The position numbers were made by a program, and so were the translations under genes. 64,000 nt of DNA from contig CAZDHW010000008.1 of the NCBI GenBank assembly GCA_964505415.1, positions 4,708 to 68,707 on the forward strand. Direction: 5' to 3'. Position 1 is the stretch's first letter; every line of letters starts with the position of its first letter. The notes under the pieces are model-generated. The model ran no database searches, was not told where the DNA came from, and saw nothing but the letters and a program-made list of their open reading frames with translations. Positions 1 through 9,153 of this stretch are shown one piece after another. The DNA comes from DTDR01 sp964505415 (lineage in GTDB: Bacteria; Hydrothermota; Tepidihabitantia; Tepidihabitantales; DTDR01).

Positions 1-1643
1 TTTTCAGTTTTAAACCACCCACTATAGCTGCTCCTTTTTGGTTTTTTCCGATTGGGGAAAAGCGAAAATCAGGTCTTTTGCCGTTTCGGGCAGGAAGGTC
101 AAAGGAAGAGGGATTTTATTTTAAAAGGGTTGCTTATTATTTAGTTATCAATGACCACGCGGATTTAACATTTTATTTAGATTTAATGCAAAAAAAAGGG
201 ATAATGCCAAGAATTGAAGGAATTTATAATTATTTACCATTAGCCTTGGGTAAATTCCAGGGTGCTTTTATTAAAGAAGGAAAAAGAAATCGTTATTTCT
301 TTACTTTACAACACCAATCAAAATTTTTTTTAAAAACCAATTTGAACAGCAAAATTGATTATCAAAGTGATGCCAAGTTTATTCAAGATTATGCGGAAGA
401 AAAGGTTGAGTGGTTAAAAAATGAAATCTACTCAACGATAAATATAAGAAAGATTTATAAAAATTTTGGGCAAACCACTATTAATTTAGAAAACCAAAAA
501 GATTTTGCCAATAATATTGAAAATTTTCTTTTGCCTTCTTTATACTTTGGACTATTATCGCGGCCATTGATAAAAAATATTGTAAATTTTTCACCGTCAA
601 TAAAGTTTGATAACCGTTATCAGATTTTAAAAGATACTATTAAAAACTATGAGAAAAGAATCAGCGGTAATTTAGGTCTTTTTTTAAGTCCCAAAATAAT
701 AAGAAATTTCTCTTTCAGTAATCATCTGACTTATCAAAGGAAAAAGGGATTTATTAAAAATAATTTAAAAGAAGACTATTCAATTTTTAAAATAAACAAC
801 AACCTTAGTTTTTACCAATCATTTTTTCACACTTTAAATATTTCTGAAAATATTAGTTATAATCAAGAATTTAGGTTTTTTAAGGATTCAACTAAAACTG
901 ATGCTTCTTATCCGATGGCTATTAATTGCGGCATTACTCTCTATCGAATTTTTCTTTTTTCTCTTTTTTCTTTAAAAGGTTTTTTACATACTTTAAGCCC
1001 AAATATTTCTTTTAATTACGAGCCAATAGTAAAAAATAGTAAGCCCCTTTTTAAAGAAAAACCAAAATCTTTATTCCTTTCTTTTTATATTCAAAATAGT
1101 TTTAACATAAAATATCTTAAAAAAGAAGAAGAGATAAAAAGGGATTTTTTAATATTTAATCTTTCCAGTAGTTATGATTTTTTAGAAAAAAAACAATCAC
1201 CAATAACTATGAATGGTGATATCAGAATTTTTGAGGAGAAAAATCTTTTTCTATTTTCATCTTTTTCTTTTCTTTATAATAGGGAAGAAAAATCTTGGGA
1301 TTACGGCTTTACCAACAGTTTAAAATGGGAGTACGGAATTTTGAAGGCTTGTACATTGGCAATTAATATTGCTCACAATTTTTCTAAAACCTTTCAGATG
1401 TTTCAAGTAGCGGGTTTTATCAATTTTTCAAAAATCAAAATTAATTATGGTTTTGGGTATAATGCCAAAGAGAAAAAATTAACTGATTATTCAATTTCTC
1501 TTTGGAAGGATTTACACTGTTGGGAAGGTATTTTTAATTTTTCCCAATTTGGCTCTCTCTGGCGATACGATTTTAAACTGCGGATAAAAGAGATTCCTGA
1601 AGTTGCGATTGGTAAAGATATTTTTGGTTTCCTTTTGAAATAA
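1..1643 (+). CDS. lptD: LPS-assembly protein LptD, C-terminal part (5' truncated by window edge)
   Basis: The reading frame is open from base 3 to the stop at 1641-1643, so the gene begins outside the window; a TTG at 78 is internal and not the start. The first visible residues include PFWFFPIGEKRKSG, then a GRSKEEGFYF turn, YYLVINDHADLTFYLDL and KKG. This is the signature of the LptD/OstA region that joins the periplasmic jelly-roll to the 26-strand barrel. The remaining ~450 residues alternate aromatic and polar residues as in an outer-membrane barrel. LptD with LptE places lipopolysaccharide in the outer leaflet, so its presence argues for an LPS-bearing diderm. Family assignment is from motif recognition; the barrel part is poorly conserved. 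Confidence 0.8.
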   Translation, partial: FSFKPPTIAAPFWFFPIGEKRKSGLLPFRAGRSKEEGFYFKRVAYYLVINDHADLTFYLDLMQKKGIMPRIEGIYNYLPLALGKFQGAFIKEGKRNRYFFTLQHQSKFFLKTNLNSKIDYQSDAKFIQDYAEEKVEWLKNEIYSTINIRKIYKNFGQTTINLENQKDFANNIENFLLPSLYFGLLSRPLIKNIVNFSPSIKFDNRYQILKDTIKNYEKRISGNLGLFLSPKIIRNFSFSNHLTYQRKKGFIKNNLKEDYSIFKINNNLSFYQSFFHTLNISENISYNQEFRFFKDSTKTDASYPMAINCGITLYRIFLFSLFSLKGFLHTLSPNISFNYEPIVKNSKPLFKEKPKSLFLSFYIQNSFNIKYLKKEEEIKRDFLIFNLSSSYDFLEKKQSPITMNGDIRIFEEKNLFLFSSFSFLYNREEKSWDYGFTNSLKWEYGILKACTLAINIAHNFSKTFQMFQVAGFINFSKIKINYGFGYNAKEKKLTDYSISLWKDLHCWEGIFNFSQFGSLWRYDFKLRIKEIPEVAIGKDIFGFLLK

Positions 1644-1644
1644 T

Positions 1645-1672
1645 TTGACTTTTTGATAAAATAAATTATAAT
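1645..1672 (+). promoter_or_regulatory. sigma70-type promoter of the 1704 secreted-protein gene
   Basis: TTGACT (1645-1650), 16-base spacer, TATAAT (1667-1672). The predicted start of transcription leaves a leader of about 25 bases carrying the ribosome binding site AAGGAGG (1691-1697) ahead of ATG 1704. It lies directly after the lptD stop codon. Confidence 0.8.
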
Positions 1673-1703
1673 CTATTGAATTTTAATAAAAAGGAGGAAA
1701 ATT

Positions 1704-3428
1704 ATGGTGAATTTATTATTAGTATTTTTAATGGCTTTATCTTCTAATAATTTGCCTTCTCTTCCTTTCTTTGGTGGTGGTGGTCCGGATGCCTATGGTT
1801 ATCGTTGGCTTGATTCGGATACTGTATGTCCTGGTGCTCCCACTTTTAGCTGGATTTCAATTAACGGTATCGGTACGAGAATTACCGGTTTAGCTGACGA
1901 TAATGTTGTTGGTCCTTTTCCTATCGGTTTTGAATTTCCTTATTATTGGTATCGGGTTAATCGCTTTTATTTAGGTTCTAATGGTTATATCGCCTTTGAC
2001 GATAATTTTCTATCAGCCCATCCTTTCCAAAATGTTCCTAATCCTTCACGACCCAACAATGTTTTAGCCCCTTTGATGTGTGATTTAGATCCCGGAAGAG
2101 GTGGTTCCGTATGGTATTGGACAAACAATCGTGATACCTGTATCATTGAATTTGACTCGGTTCCTTTCTGGAATACTGGAGGAATGAATTCCTTCCAAAT
2201 TATCCTCTCAAAAAACGATAGCATCATTAGGTTTCAATATCTAATTCAAAATGGTCAACCTTATGGTGGTTGGCGTTCATCCGGTTCTAGCACTATCGGT
2301 ATTGAGAACGTTGTTGGTCAAGTTGGTCTTTCTTATATGCATGCTGGTCTTCCGGATTATAATTTACCTCACGCTAATTTAGCTATTATTTTTATCCCAC
2401 CGGAGTCAACAAATTATGTGGTTAATGATATGGCTTGTTGGTATGTGATGAATGAACAGAGCGAAGGGATATTTATCTATTCAGGTGATACGGTTGTTTT
2501 AAGAGGAGCAGTAAAAAATACTGGTAACCGTCCAGCAAATAATTTTCCAGTTTATTGTTGGGTAAGAAGTATGCCCGCCGGAACGATTGTTTTTGCTGAT
2601 ACTTTACAAATTGCCACAATGACACCGGGCGAAATAAGGGAAATCACTTTCAATCGCCGTTGGGTGCCAACAACGACCGGTCAATATGCGATTGATATTA
2701 AAACCGGTTTAAGTGGCGATATGGTACCCAATAACGACCAAATTAGATTAGAAGCCAGGGTTGTTTCTTATCCCGGTGAGTTACGTTACGAAGACTTAGC
2801 TTCACCCCATGGCATGTGGGCTTGGAATGGACCCGGTGGTTACGGTGCCCATTTTGTTCCGCCAAGATATCCTTGTCGGATAACGCAAGTAAAAATTTAT
2901 GCTTCCGCAACCTCGGCTACACCAATTTCGGTTCTGATCCTAAAAGATAATGGACCAAATAATTCCCCGGGAGAGACACTTTATTTAACCCAGACTACAA
3001 TTTCTACCCAGCAATGGTATAATATTAATGTTTCTCCGGCAGTGGTAATAAATAGTGGTGGTTTCTTTGTAGGCGGTATTTCTAATATTTCTAATCAACC
3101 TTCTTTTGGTATGGATACCGCTAATACTCCTTCAAGACAAACTTGGGAATACACTACTAGTTGGGCAAAATATCGGACCGCTGATAAACACGATGTGATG
3201 ATTAGGGCAGTGGTGGAAATGGTTCCAGGTGTTGAAGAAGAGATTGCTGCTTCACCTTTAAAAAGAAAGGAAGCTTGGATTATGAAAGCTGAAGAAATAA
3301 AAGCATTGAAGATAAAGGAGAGTGAATTATTTAATGTGAATGGTCAAAAAATCTCTCACATAGAGAAAGGGGGAATCTACTTCCTTAAAGAAAAAGATAA
3401 TTACCGAAAAATAATCATTCTCCATTAA
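1704..3428 (+). CDS. secreted beta-sandwich protein with C-terminal sorting-like domain
   Basis: A 574-residue protein. It has a short hydrophobic signal peptide (residues 1-15), then a beta-rich domain starting GPDAYGYRW (about 27) and containing LGSNGYIAF, LAPLMCDLDP and STIGIEN motifs. A CARDB-like segment follows (about 240-350, with GAVKNTGNRPANNF), then a further beta domain, and a last ~40 residues reading LFNVNGQ ... GGIYFLKEKDNYRKIIILH. That tail resembles the T9SS type A C-terminal domain used for secretion and surface attachment. The gene is monocistronic: it has its own promoter, a strong AAGGAGG site and a perfect terminator, which suggests high expression. The GPDxYGY domain recurs in the 49557-52781 protein. 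Precise function is unknown; an adhesive or surface-layer role is inference. Confidence 0.75.
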   Translation: MVNLLLVFLMALSSNNLPSLPFFGGGGPDAYGYRWLDSDTVCPGAPTFSWISINGIGTRITGLADDNVVGPFPIGFEFPYYWYRVNRFYLGSNGYIAFDDNFLSAHPFQNVPNPSRPNNVLAPLMCDLDPGRGGSVWYWTNNRDTCIIEFDSVPFWNTGGMNSFQIILSKNDSIIRFQYLIQNGQPYGGWRSSGSSTIGIENVVGQVGLSYMHAGLPDYNLPHANLAIIFIPPESTNYVVNDMACWYVMNEQSEGIFIYSGDTVVLRGAVKNTGNRPANNFPVYCWVRSMPAGTIVFADTLQIATMTPGEIREITFNRRWVPTTTGQYAIDIKTGLSGDMVPNNDQIRLEARVVSYPGELRYEDLASPHGMWAWNGPGGYGAHFVPPRYPCRITQVKIYASATSATPISVLILKDNGPNNSPGETLYLTQTTISTQQWYNINVSPAVVINSGGFFVGGISNISNQPSFGMDTANTPSRQTWEYTTSWAKYRTADKHDVMIRAVVEMVPGVEEEIAASPLKRKEAWIMKAEEIKALKIKESELFNVNGQKISHIEKGGIYFLKEKDNYRKIIILH

Positions 3429-3438
3429 TTTAAAAGGA

Positions 3439-3471
3439 AAGGGGAGATGGTTGAAGAAGCCATCTCCCCTT
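3439..3471 (+). terminator. intrinsic terminator after the 1704 gene
   Basis: A perfect 12-base inverted repeat: AAGGGGAGATGG (3439-3450), 9-base loop, CCATCTCCCCTT (3460-3471), continuing into TTGTCTTT. It begins ten bases after the stop codon. It ends only eight bases before the preferred holA start at 3480. Confidence 0.85.
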
Positions 3472-3479
3472 TTGTCTTT

Positions 3480-4433
3480 ATGGAGTATCGAAAACCGGAA
3501 TTAATAATAAAAGAAATTAAAGTTGGAAAAATTGAGCCTTTATATCTTCTTTTTGGCGAAGAAGATGCCAGAATTGAAGATGTACTTAAAGCTTTGAAAA
3601 AATATTACTTTAATGATGAAGAATATATTGGTCCTTTATTTAAAAAATACGATTTAAAAGAAAATTCTTTAAAAGAAATTCTTTTAAATTTTAATTCGCC
3701 ATCATTTTTTGAAGAGATAAAATTAGGATTTATAAAAAATTTTGACTTAGTATTTAAAAGAAAAAGAAAAAAGGAAAAAGAAGAGATTATCACTAACTTT
3801 TTTAATGCTATTAAAAATAATAAAGGAAAAACCTTATTAATCCATTTACCCTATTTAAAAGAAAAGGCAAAGGAATTAGAAGATTTTTTTAGAAAAAATC
3901 GATTAGAAAAATATCTCATCCATCTTTCTTATTTATCAAAAACCAATTTAAAAACCTATCTTTACGAAAAAACTAAAGAAGAAGGTTATATTATAACTAA
4001 TGGTGCCTTAGAAAAACTTATTTTCCTTTGCGGTGAAGATTATTCTTTAATTTATTCGGAGCTTAACAAACTGAAACTTTATTTAAAAGAAAAGATAATT
4101 ACTGAAGAGGCGATTGAGAAATTTGTTGGTTATAGTTTTTCCGGAAAATTAAAAACTATTTTAGAAGCTTTAAGTTATAAAGATAAAAACAAATTTTTAA
4201 AAAATCTTTACGGTTATTTAAGCGGGTCAAAAAGAGAAGAGCTTCCTTATTTAATCGGCTCTTTGGCATCTCACCTTTTAAATATCTATTTGAAAAAGAC
4301 GAGTTTCTCTTCTTCTTTTAAAGAGAGTGAATTAAGGGAGAAATTGGAAAACCTTTATAAAATTGATTTAATGATTAAAAAAGGGGAAGCTGAACCCGAA
4401 ATTTTACTTTTAAATTGGGGGGAGAAAATATGA
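3480..4433 (+). CDS. holA: DNA polymerase III subunit delta (clamp-loader subunit)
   Basis: About 317 residues. The N-terminus contains KIEPLYLLFGEEDARIEDVL, matching the delta-subunit motif (P-x-Y-L-L-x-G-E-E) that begins the AAA-like domain. The middle carries the expected LIHLPYLKEKAKELEDFF and the C-terminal collar has KLIFLCGEDYSLIYSELNKL. Delta opens the beta clamp during loading onto DNA. An upstream in-frame ATG at 3447 would add 11 residues encoded entirely by the terminator hairpin, so the ATG at 3480 is preferred. It overlaps leuS by four bases, so the two are co-transcribed. Family conservation is low, but motif, length and leuS neighbourhood agree. Confidence 0.8.
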   Translation: MEYRKPELIIKEIKVGKIEPLYLLFGEEDARIEDVLKALKKYYFNDEEYIGPLFKKYDLKENSLKEILLNFNSPSFFEEIKLGFIKNFDLVFKRKRKKEKEEIITNFFNAIKNNKGKTLLIHLPYLKEKAKELEDFFRKNRLEKYLIHLSYLSKTNLKTYLYEKTKEEGYIITNGALEKLIFLCGEDYSLIYSELNKLKLYLKEKIITEEAIEKFVGYSFSGKLKTILEALSYKDKNKFLKNLYGYLSGSKREELPYLIGSLASHLLNIYLKKTSFSSSFKESELREKLENLYKIDLMIKKGEAEPEILLLNWGEKI

Positions 4434-6871
4434 ATTTCCGAGAAATTGAAGAAAAATGGCAAAAAATATGGGAAGAAAGAAAGGTTTTTAAAACCCAAAA
4501 AGATGGCCGAAAAAAATATTATTGTTTAGTAATGTTTCCTTATCCTTCCGGTGATCTCCATATGGGGCATGTGAAGAACTATGTGATTGGTGATGTGATT
4601 GCTCGGTATAAAAGACAAACCGGTTATAATGTTTTACACCCCTTTGGTTTTGATGCTTTTGGCCTACCAGCCGAAAATGCGGCGATAATCCACGGTATCC
4701 ATCCTTGGGAATGGACAAAGAATAATATTGAGATATCAAGAAAGCATTTAAAAATGATGGGTATTTCCTATGATTGGGAACGGGAAATAATTACTTGCCA
4801 TGAGAGTTATTATAAATGGAATCAATATTTCTTTATAAAATTCTACGAAAATAATTTAGCCTATCGAAAAAAGGCTTATGTTAATTGGTGTCCTGGCTGT
4901 CAGACAGTTTTGGCTAACGAGCAGGTAGTTGACGGTCGTTGTTATCGCAAAACCTGTCAAAGTGTTATTGAAAAAAAGGAGTTGGAGCAGTGGTTTTTTA
5001 AAATTACCGCTTATGCGGAAAGATTGCTTTCCGATTTAGATAAACTGGATTGGCCAGAAAATGTGAAAATAATGCAAAGAAATTGGATTGGTAAAAGTGA
5101 AGGGGTAGAAGTAGAATTTCCAATTGTTGGTGGTGGCAGTTTAAGAATTTTTACTACCCGCCCGGATACCCTTTTTGGGGTTACTTTTATGGCGATTGCT
5201 CCGGATGCGGAAATTTTAGATGAAGTCATTAAAGGAAGTGGTAAAGAAGCTGAAGTTTTAGAATTTAAAAAAGAAGCTTTAAGAATTTCGGAAATTGAAA
5301 GAACTGCCATTGGCCGGGAAAAAAGAGGTCTATTTATAAATAGATATGCTATAAATCCATTAACTAATGAAAAAATTCCCATTTTTGTTGCTGATTATGT
5401 TTTAGCAACTTATGGAACCGGTGCGATAATGGCTGTGCCGGCTCACGACCAAAGGGATTTTGAATTTGCTAAAAAATATAAGTTGCCAATAAAGATTGTA
5501 ATTAATCCTTACGGCGAAGAGTTAAAAGTTGAAAATATGGAAAGGGCTTATGAAGGCGAAGGAATAATGGTAAATTCCGGAATATTCACCGGTTTACCTT
5601 CTTCGGAAGGAATAGGAAAAATAACGGAATATCTTTGTGAAAAAGGAATTGGTCAAAGGAAGATAAATTATCGTCTAAAAGATTGGCTGATTTCTCGGCA
5701 GCGATATTGGGGAACACCGATACCGATGATTCATTGTGAAAATTGTGGCATTGTTCCCGAAAAAGAAGAAAATTTGCCAGTGGTGTTGCCGAAAGATGTA
5801 AAAGACTATTTGCCGAAAGGAAAATCGGTCCTTGCTGGAATTGAAGAATTTATTAATACTACCTGTCCAAAATGTGGGGAAAAAGCAAAAAGAGACCCAG
5901 ATACCATGGATACCTTCGTTGATTCCTCCTGGTATTTTTTGAGATTTTTAGACCCCCATAACAACGAAAAACCTTTTACTTATGAAGATACTAAATACTG
6001 GTTGCCAATTGATAAATATATTGGTGGCATTGAACACGCCACTGGTCATTTGATATATTTTCGCTTTTTCACAAAAGTTTTGTATGATTTGGGCTTCTGT
6101 GCTTATGATGAACCTTGCTTATCGCTTTTTACTCAAGGGATGGTTTTGTATAAAGGACGGGTAATGTCTTCTTCTCAAAAGCACGGTGTTTGGGTAGGAG
6201 AATTTTTAGAGAAAAATAGTGCCGATATCGCTCGCCTGACAATTTTGTTTGCCGCACCGCCCGAAAAAGATATGGAATGGTCAGAAGATATTGTCAGTGG
6301 TGTAAAAAGATTTTTAGAAAGAACCTGGCGATTATACGCAGCAAATAACTTTAAAGTTTGGGACAAAAAACCAAAGATCTTGGATGAAAAAGATAACTAC
6401 CTTTATATCCGGCTAAACCAGACAATAAAAAAAGTGATTGAAGATATGGAAAATTTCTCTTTTAATACCGCGATTGCGGCTTTGATGGAATTCCTTAATG
6501 ATTTATATAAATTTGATAAAAAAAGTGAAGTCTATTATTATTCCCTTTATATTTTTTATCAGCTTCTTTCTCCTTTTGCTCCCCATCTGGCGGAAGAGAT
6601 AAACGAAAGATGTGGTTATAAAAATCTCTTAGCAGAAACGCCTTTTCCCGATTATGATAAAAATGCCATCTCCTTTGCTACTATTGAAATTCCTGTTCAG
6701 ATTAACGGTAAAGTAAGGGCAAAGATTTTAGTGGCTATTGACGAAAAAGAAGAGAAGATAAAAGAGATGGCCCTTTGTCACGAGAAAATAAAGGAAATGA
6801 TTAAAGAGAAAGAGATTTTAAAAATTGTTTATGTGCCTAAAAAGCTGATAAATATTGTTACCAAGGAATAA
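4430..6871 (+). CDS. leuS: leucyl-tRNA synthetase
   Basis: An 813-residue class Ia synthetase charging tRNA-Leu. Start ATG 4430 follows GGGGGGAG at good spacing; an upstream in-frame start at 4415 is unlikely. Visible features are FPYPSGDLHMGH (HIGH motif at 44-47), PFGFDAFGLPAENAA, a CPGC zinc knuckle near 155, the CP1 editing domain (FTTRPDTLFGVTFMAIAPDA and YGTGAIMAVPAHDQRD) and DSSWYFLRFLDPHN. The KMSKS loop reads VMSSS at 578-582, followed by QKHGV where SKGNVV is usual; downstream ILFAAPPEKDMEWSE is canonical. Length is normal for bacterial LeuRS. It lies in an operon with holA upstream and a small membrane protein downstream. Confidence 0.97.
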   Translation: MNFREIEEKWQKIWEERKVFKTQKDGRKKYYCLVMFPYPSGDLHMGHVKNYVIGDVIARYKRQTGYNVLHPFGFDAFGLPAENAAIIHGIHPWEWTKNNIEISRKHLKMMGISYDWEREIITCHESYYKWNQYFFIKFYENNLAYRKKAYVNWCPGCQTVLANEQVVDGRCYRKTCQSVIEKKELEQWFFKITAYAERLLSDLDKLDWPENVKIMQRNWIGKSEGVEVEFPIVGGGSLRIFTTRPDTLFGVTFMAIAPDAEILDEVIKGSGKEAEVLEFKKEALRISEIERTAIGREKRGLFINRYAINPLTNEKIPIFVADYVLATYGTGAIMAVPAHDQRDFEFAKKYKLPIKIVINPYGEELKVENMERAYEGEGIMVNSGIFTGLPSSEGIGKITEYLCEKGIGQRKINYRLKDWLISRQRYWGTPIPMIHCENCGIVPEKEENLPVVLPKDVKDYLPKGKSVLAGIEEFINTTCPKCGEKAKRDPDTMDTFVDSSWYFLRFLDPHNNEKPFTYEDTKYWLPIDKYIGGIEHATGHLIYFRFFTKVLYDLGFCAYDEPCLSLFTQGMVLYKGRVMSSSQKHGVWVGEFLEKNSADIARLTILFAAPPEKDMEWSEDIVSGVKRFLERTWRLYAANNFKVWDKKPKILDEKDNYLYIRLNQTIKKVIEDMENFSFNTAIAALMEFLNDLYKFDKKSEVYYYSLYIFYQLLSPFAPHLAEEINERCGYKNLLAETPFPDYDKNAISFATIEIPVQINGKVRAKILVAIDEKEEKIKEMALCHEKIKEMIKEKEILKIVYVPKKLINIVTKE

Positions 6872-6874
6872 GTA

Positions 6875-7255
6875 ATGCGGGCAATCTTAATTTTTCTTTT
6901 AGTGATTTTTATTGCGCTTTTAGGCTACTTCTATTTTAATTACAAAGAATTTTTTGCCCAGATAAATAAAGAAGAGATTAATGCGGAACTTTTAAGTAAT
7001 AAAGTGATTGCCCTTTACGAAGAGAAATTAAATCGTTTAAAAAATAAAATTGATTCCTTAGAAAATTTTCCTCCGTATAAAAAGAAAGAATTTATAGAAG
7101 AGATAAAATTGTTAAGGGAAGAGATAAAAAAAGGTGAAAAACTGCTTTCCGAATTAAAAAGGGCAAAAGGTGAAAAAAGGAACGAACTTTATCGGCTTTG
7201 CATCGAAGTTTACCAAAAGGCAAAAGGAAGGTGTGAAATCTTGAAAGAAAAATAA
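6875..7255 (+). CDS. small membrane-anchored coiled-coil protein, unknown function
   Basis: 126 residues: one N-terminal transmembrane helix (about 3-22, ILIFLLVIFIALLGYFYF), followed by a charged, Lys/Glu-rich helical stretch with heptad character (about 25-115). No catalytic motif is seen. It starts three bases after leuS and is followed by two ABC-2 permeases, so it probably belongs to the same transcript. I do not recognise the family. The topology, a membrane anchor with a cytoplasmic or periplasmic coiled coil, is inferred from composition. Confidence 0.6.
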   Translation: MRAILIFLLVIFIALLGYFYFNYKEFFAQINKEEINAELLSNKVIALYEEKLNRLKNKIDSLENFPPYKKKEFIEEIKLLREEIKKGEKLLSELKRAKGEKRNELYRLCIEVYQKAKGRCEILKEK

Positions 7256-7280
7256 AATTAAAAATTAAAATTAAAATTTA

Positions 7281-8102
7281 ATGAAGAGAAATTTGATTTT
7301 AATCTATTATGAATTTTTGAAATTGACAAAAATCTGGCTTGCCTATCCAATCATTTTCCTTTTTTTTACTGTTTTTCCATTAATTTGGGTTTTACCTTTT
7401 ATCTTTCAAGGAAAGGCTTTGGTTGGTAGTTTTTCATCAATACCTTTTAAAGAATTAACTGGGACCGAAAATTATTTAGCCTTTTTACTTCTTGGCTCAA
7501 TTGTTTCTACCTATGTCTTTTCTGGTCTTTGGGGCGTTGGCAATTCTTTAAGAGAAGAGACCTATTGGGGAACCTTAGAATATCTAATTCTTTCACCAGC
7601 CAATCCCTTGATTGTTTTAATCGGTAAGACTTTAACGGAATTTATTTATGCCACAATAACCGTTATTATTCAAGCCTTAATAATTGTGATAATTTTGAAT
7701 GTCAAAGTTACCCTAATAAAATTATTGCCAGTAATCTTAATAATCTTACTTCTCTTAATTGGCTTTTACGGTTTTGCGATTGCCTTTGCTGGTTTTACTT
7801 TATTATTAAAGGAAGTAGAAGGTTGGATAAGAACCTTAGAATGGGTATTTTATCTTTTCTCACCAATTAGATATCCGGTAGAGATAAATCCGATAACAAA
7901 ATTTATTAGTAGTTTTATTCCCCTCACTTATGCCTTAGTAGCCATTAGAGCGATTATCTTGTTAAACAAAAATATTCTTTCCCTTAAAAATATTCTCTTA
8001 ATCTTAGGCATAATTGATATCTTTTTAATTATAATTGCCATTTTTCTCTTTAAATTCTTAGAGAAAAAGACAAGAGAATTAGGAACGATTGGGGGTTATT
8101 AA
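7281..8102 (+). CDS. ABC-2 type transporter permease
   Basis: 273 residues with about six hydrophobic helices. The motif SLREETYWGTLEYLILSPAN is typical of the first cytoplasmic region of ABC-2 permeases, which export polysaccharides, lipids or drugs. It is preceded by a short AAAATT direct repeat (7254-7279) and no obvious ribosome binding site. It is one base from the next permease, which resembles it in layout, so the two probably form a heterodimeric membrane domain. No ATPase gene is adjacent. The substrate cannot be read from the sequence. Confidence 0.85.
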   Translation: MKRNLILIYYEFLKLTKIWLAYPIIFLFFTVFPLIWVLPFIFQGKALVGSFSSIPFKELTGTENYLAFLLLGSIVSTYVFSGLWGVGNSLREETYWGTLEYLILSPANPLIVLIGKTLTEFIYATITVIIQALIIVIILNVKVTLIKLLPVILIILLLLIGFYGFAIAFAGFTLLLKEVEGWIRTLEWVFYLFSPIRYPVEINPITKFISSFIPLTYALVAIRAIILLNKNILSLKNILLILGIIDIFLIIIAIFLFKFLEKKTRELGTIGGY

Positions 8103-8930
8103 ATGTTTTTAAAATATTTAAAGGCAATTTGGGCGGAAAATGTAAAAGAATGGAAGATTGAACTTTCTTATAAAGCCGATTTTTTAAGGACCTTTATTGA
8201 CCCGATTGTCTATCTTTTACCTTATTTACTTTATGGACAGGCAATTGTGGGTGGTCGATTTTCCGGTCAATTAGAAAAATTAACGGGCATTTCCGATATT
8301 ATTTCCTTTATTTTACTTGGTTATATTTTTATCGGTTTTATGAATATGGCTTTATGGGCAATGGGATTTTCTTTAAGAAAAGAGCAATATTATGGAACCT
8401 TAGAACAGGTTTTTGCTACCCCAGTTCCTCGATGGGTTTTTACCTTAGGGATGGCACTCCATTCAACCCTTCACCAGACATTAATTTTGTTATTTCAGAT
8501 TATCTTTGTCAGTTTAATTTTCCGTTTATATTTCAATATTTCGGGTATTCTTCCTTCTTTAGTGGCAATTGCCTTAATGCTTTTATCCCTTTATGGTTTT
8601 GGTATGATGGTTGCTGGCTTAACTTTGACTTTAAAGCAAGGTTGGCTTATCTCTGAAGCTTTATCCGGGATAATGATGGTGATTACTCCCATTGCCTATC
8701 CATTAGCAATTTTACCCATCTTTTTAAAAAAACTTTCCTATTTTGTTCCTACCACTTACGGAATTATTGCCACCCGCCATTTTTTATTAAAAGAAAATTT
8801 AGATTTTCCTTTATCAGTGATTTATTTTAGATTATTCTTATTAACAATAATTTGGCTTTTCTTTGGTTTGATTGTCTTTTATATAATTGATAAAAAGGTA
8901 AGAAAGAGCGGTACTTTGCATACTTATTAA
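8103..8930 (+). CDS. ABC-2 type transporter permease (partner)
   Basis: 275 residues, about six transmembrane helices. SLRKEQYYGTLEQVFATPVP is the counterpart of the motif in the preceding gene, and the hydrophobic profile is parallel. It starts immediately after the stop of the upstream permease, so translation is probably coupled. It ends the holA-leuS operon; about 600 bases without an intact gene follow. As with its partner, the nucleotide-binding subunit must be encoded elsewhere. Confidence 0.85.
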   Translation: MFLKYLKAIWAENVKEWKIELSYKADFLRTFIDPIVYLLPYLLYGQAIVGGRFSGQLEKLTGISDIISFILLGYIFIGFMNMALWAMGFSLRKEQYYGTLEQVFATPVPRWVFTLGMALHSTLHQTLILLFQIIFVSLIFRLYFNISGILPSLVAIALMLLSLYGFGMMVAGLTLTLKQGWLISEALSGIMMVITPIAYPLAILPIFLKKLSYFVPTTYGIIATRHFLLKENLDFPLSVIYFRLFLLTIIWLFFGLIVFYIIDKKVRKSGTLHTY

Positions 8931-9153
8931 AAAGACAGTAAACATCAGATATAACTATGGTAATAGTAGGTGCCAAGAAAATGGTTTTAAGGTAGGTGTT
9001 GGAAATGGTTATATTAAATTGGGTAAAAATAAGTCTATTAATAAGATAAAAAAGGCATATAATGATTGAAAATCATATAAATTTTAAGTATACTTTTAAA
9101 AGGCAATTATTGAAAGGGAAGGGGAGGCATTCCCTGGACGGTCGGGTTATTAA

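Noticed and set aside
3447..3479. Upstream ATG extending holA by 11 residues
   Set aside because: Those codons coincide with the perfect terminator hairpin of the upstream gene, and the delta subunit normally begins about 20 residues before Y-L-L-x-G-E-E, as from ATG 3480.
7254..7280. AAAATT direct repeats before the first permease
   Set aside because: Short A+T-rich simple repeat of the kind expected by chance at this base composition; not a CRISPR or mobile element.
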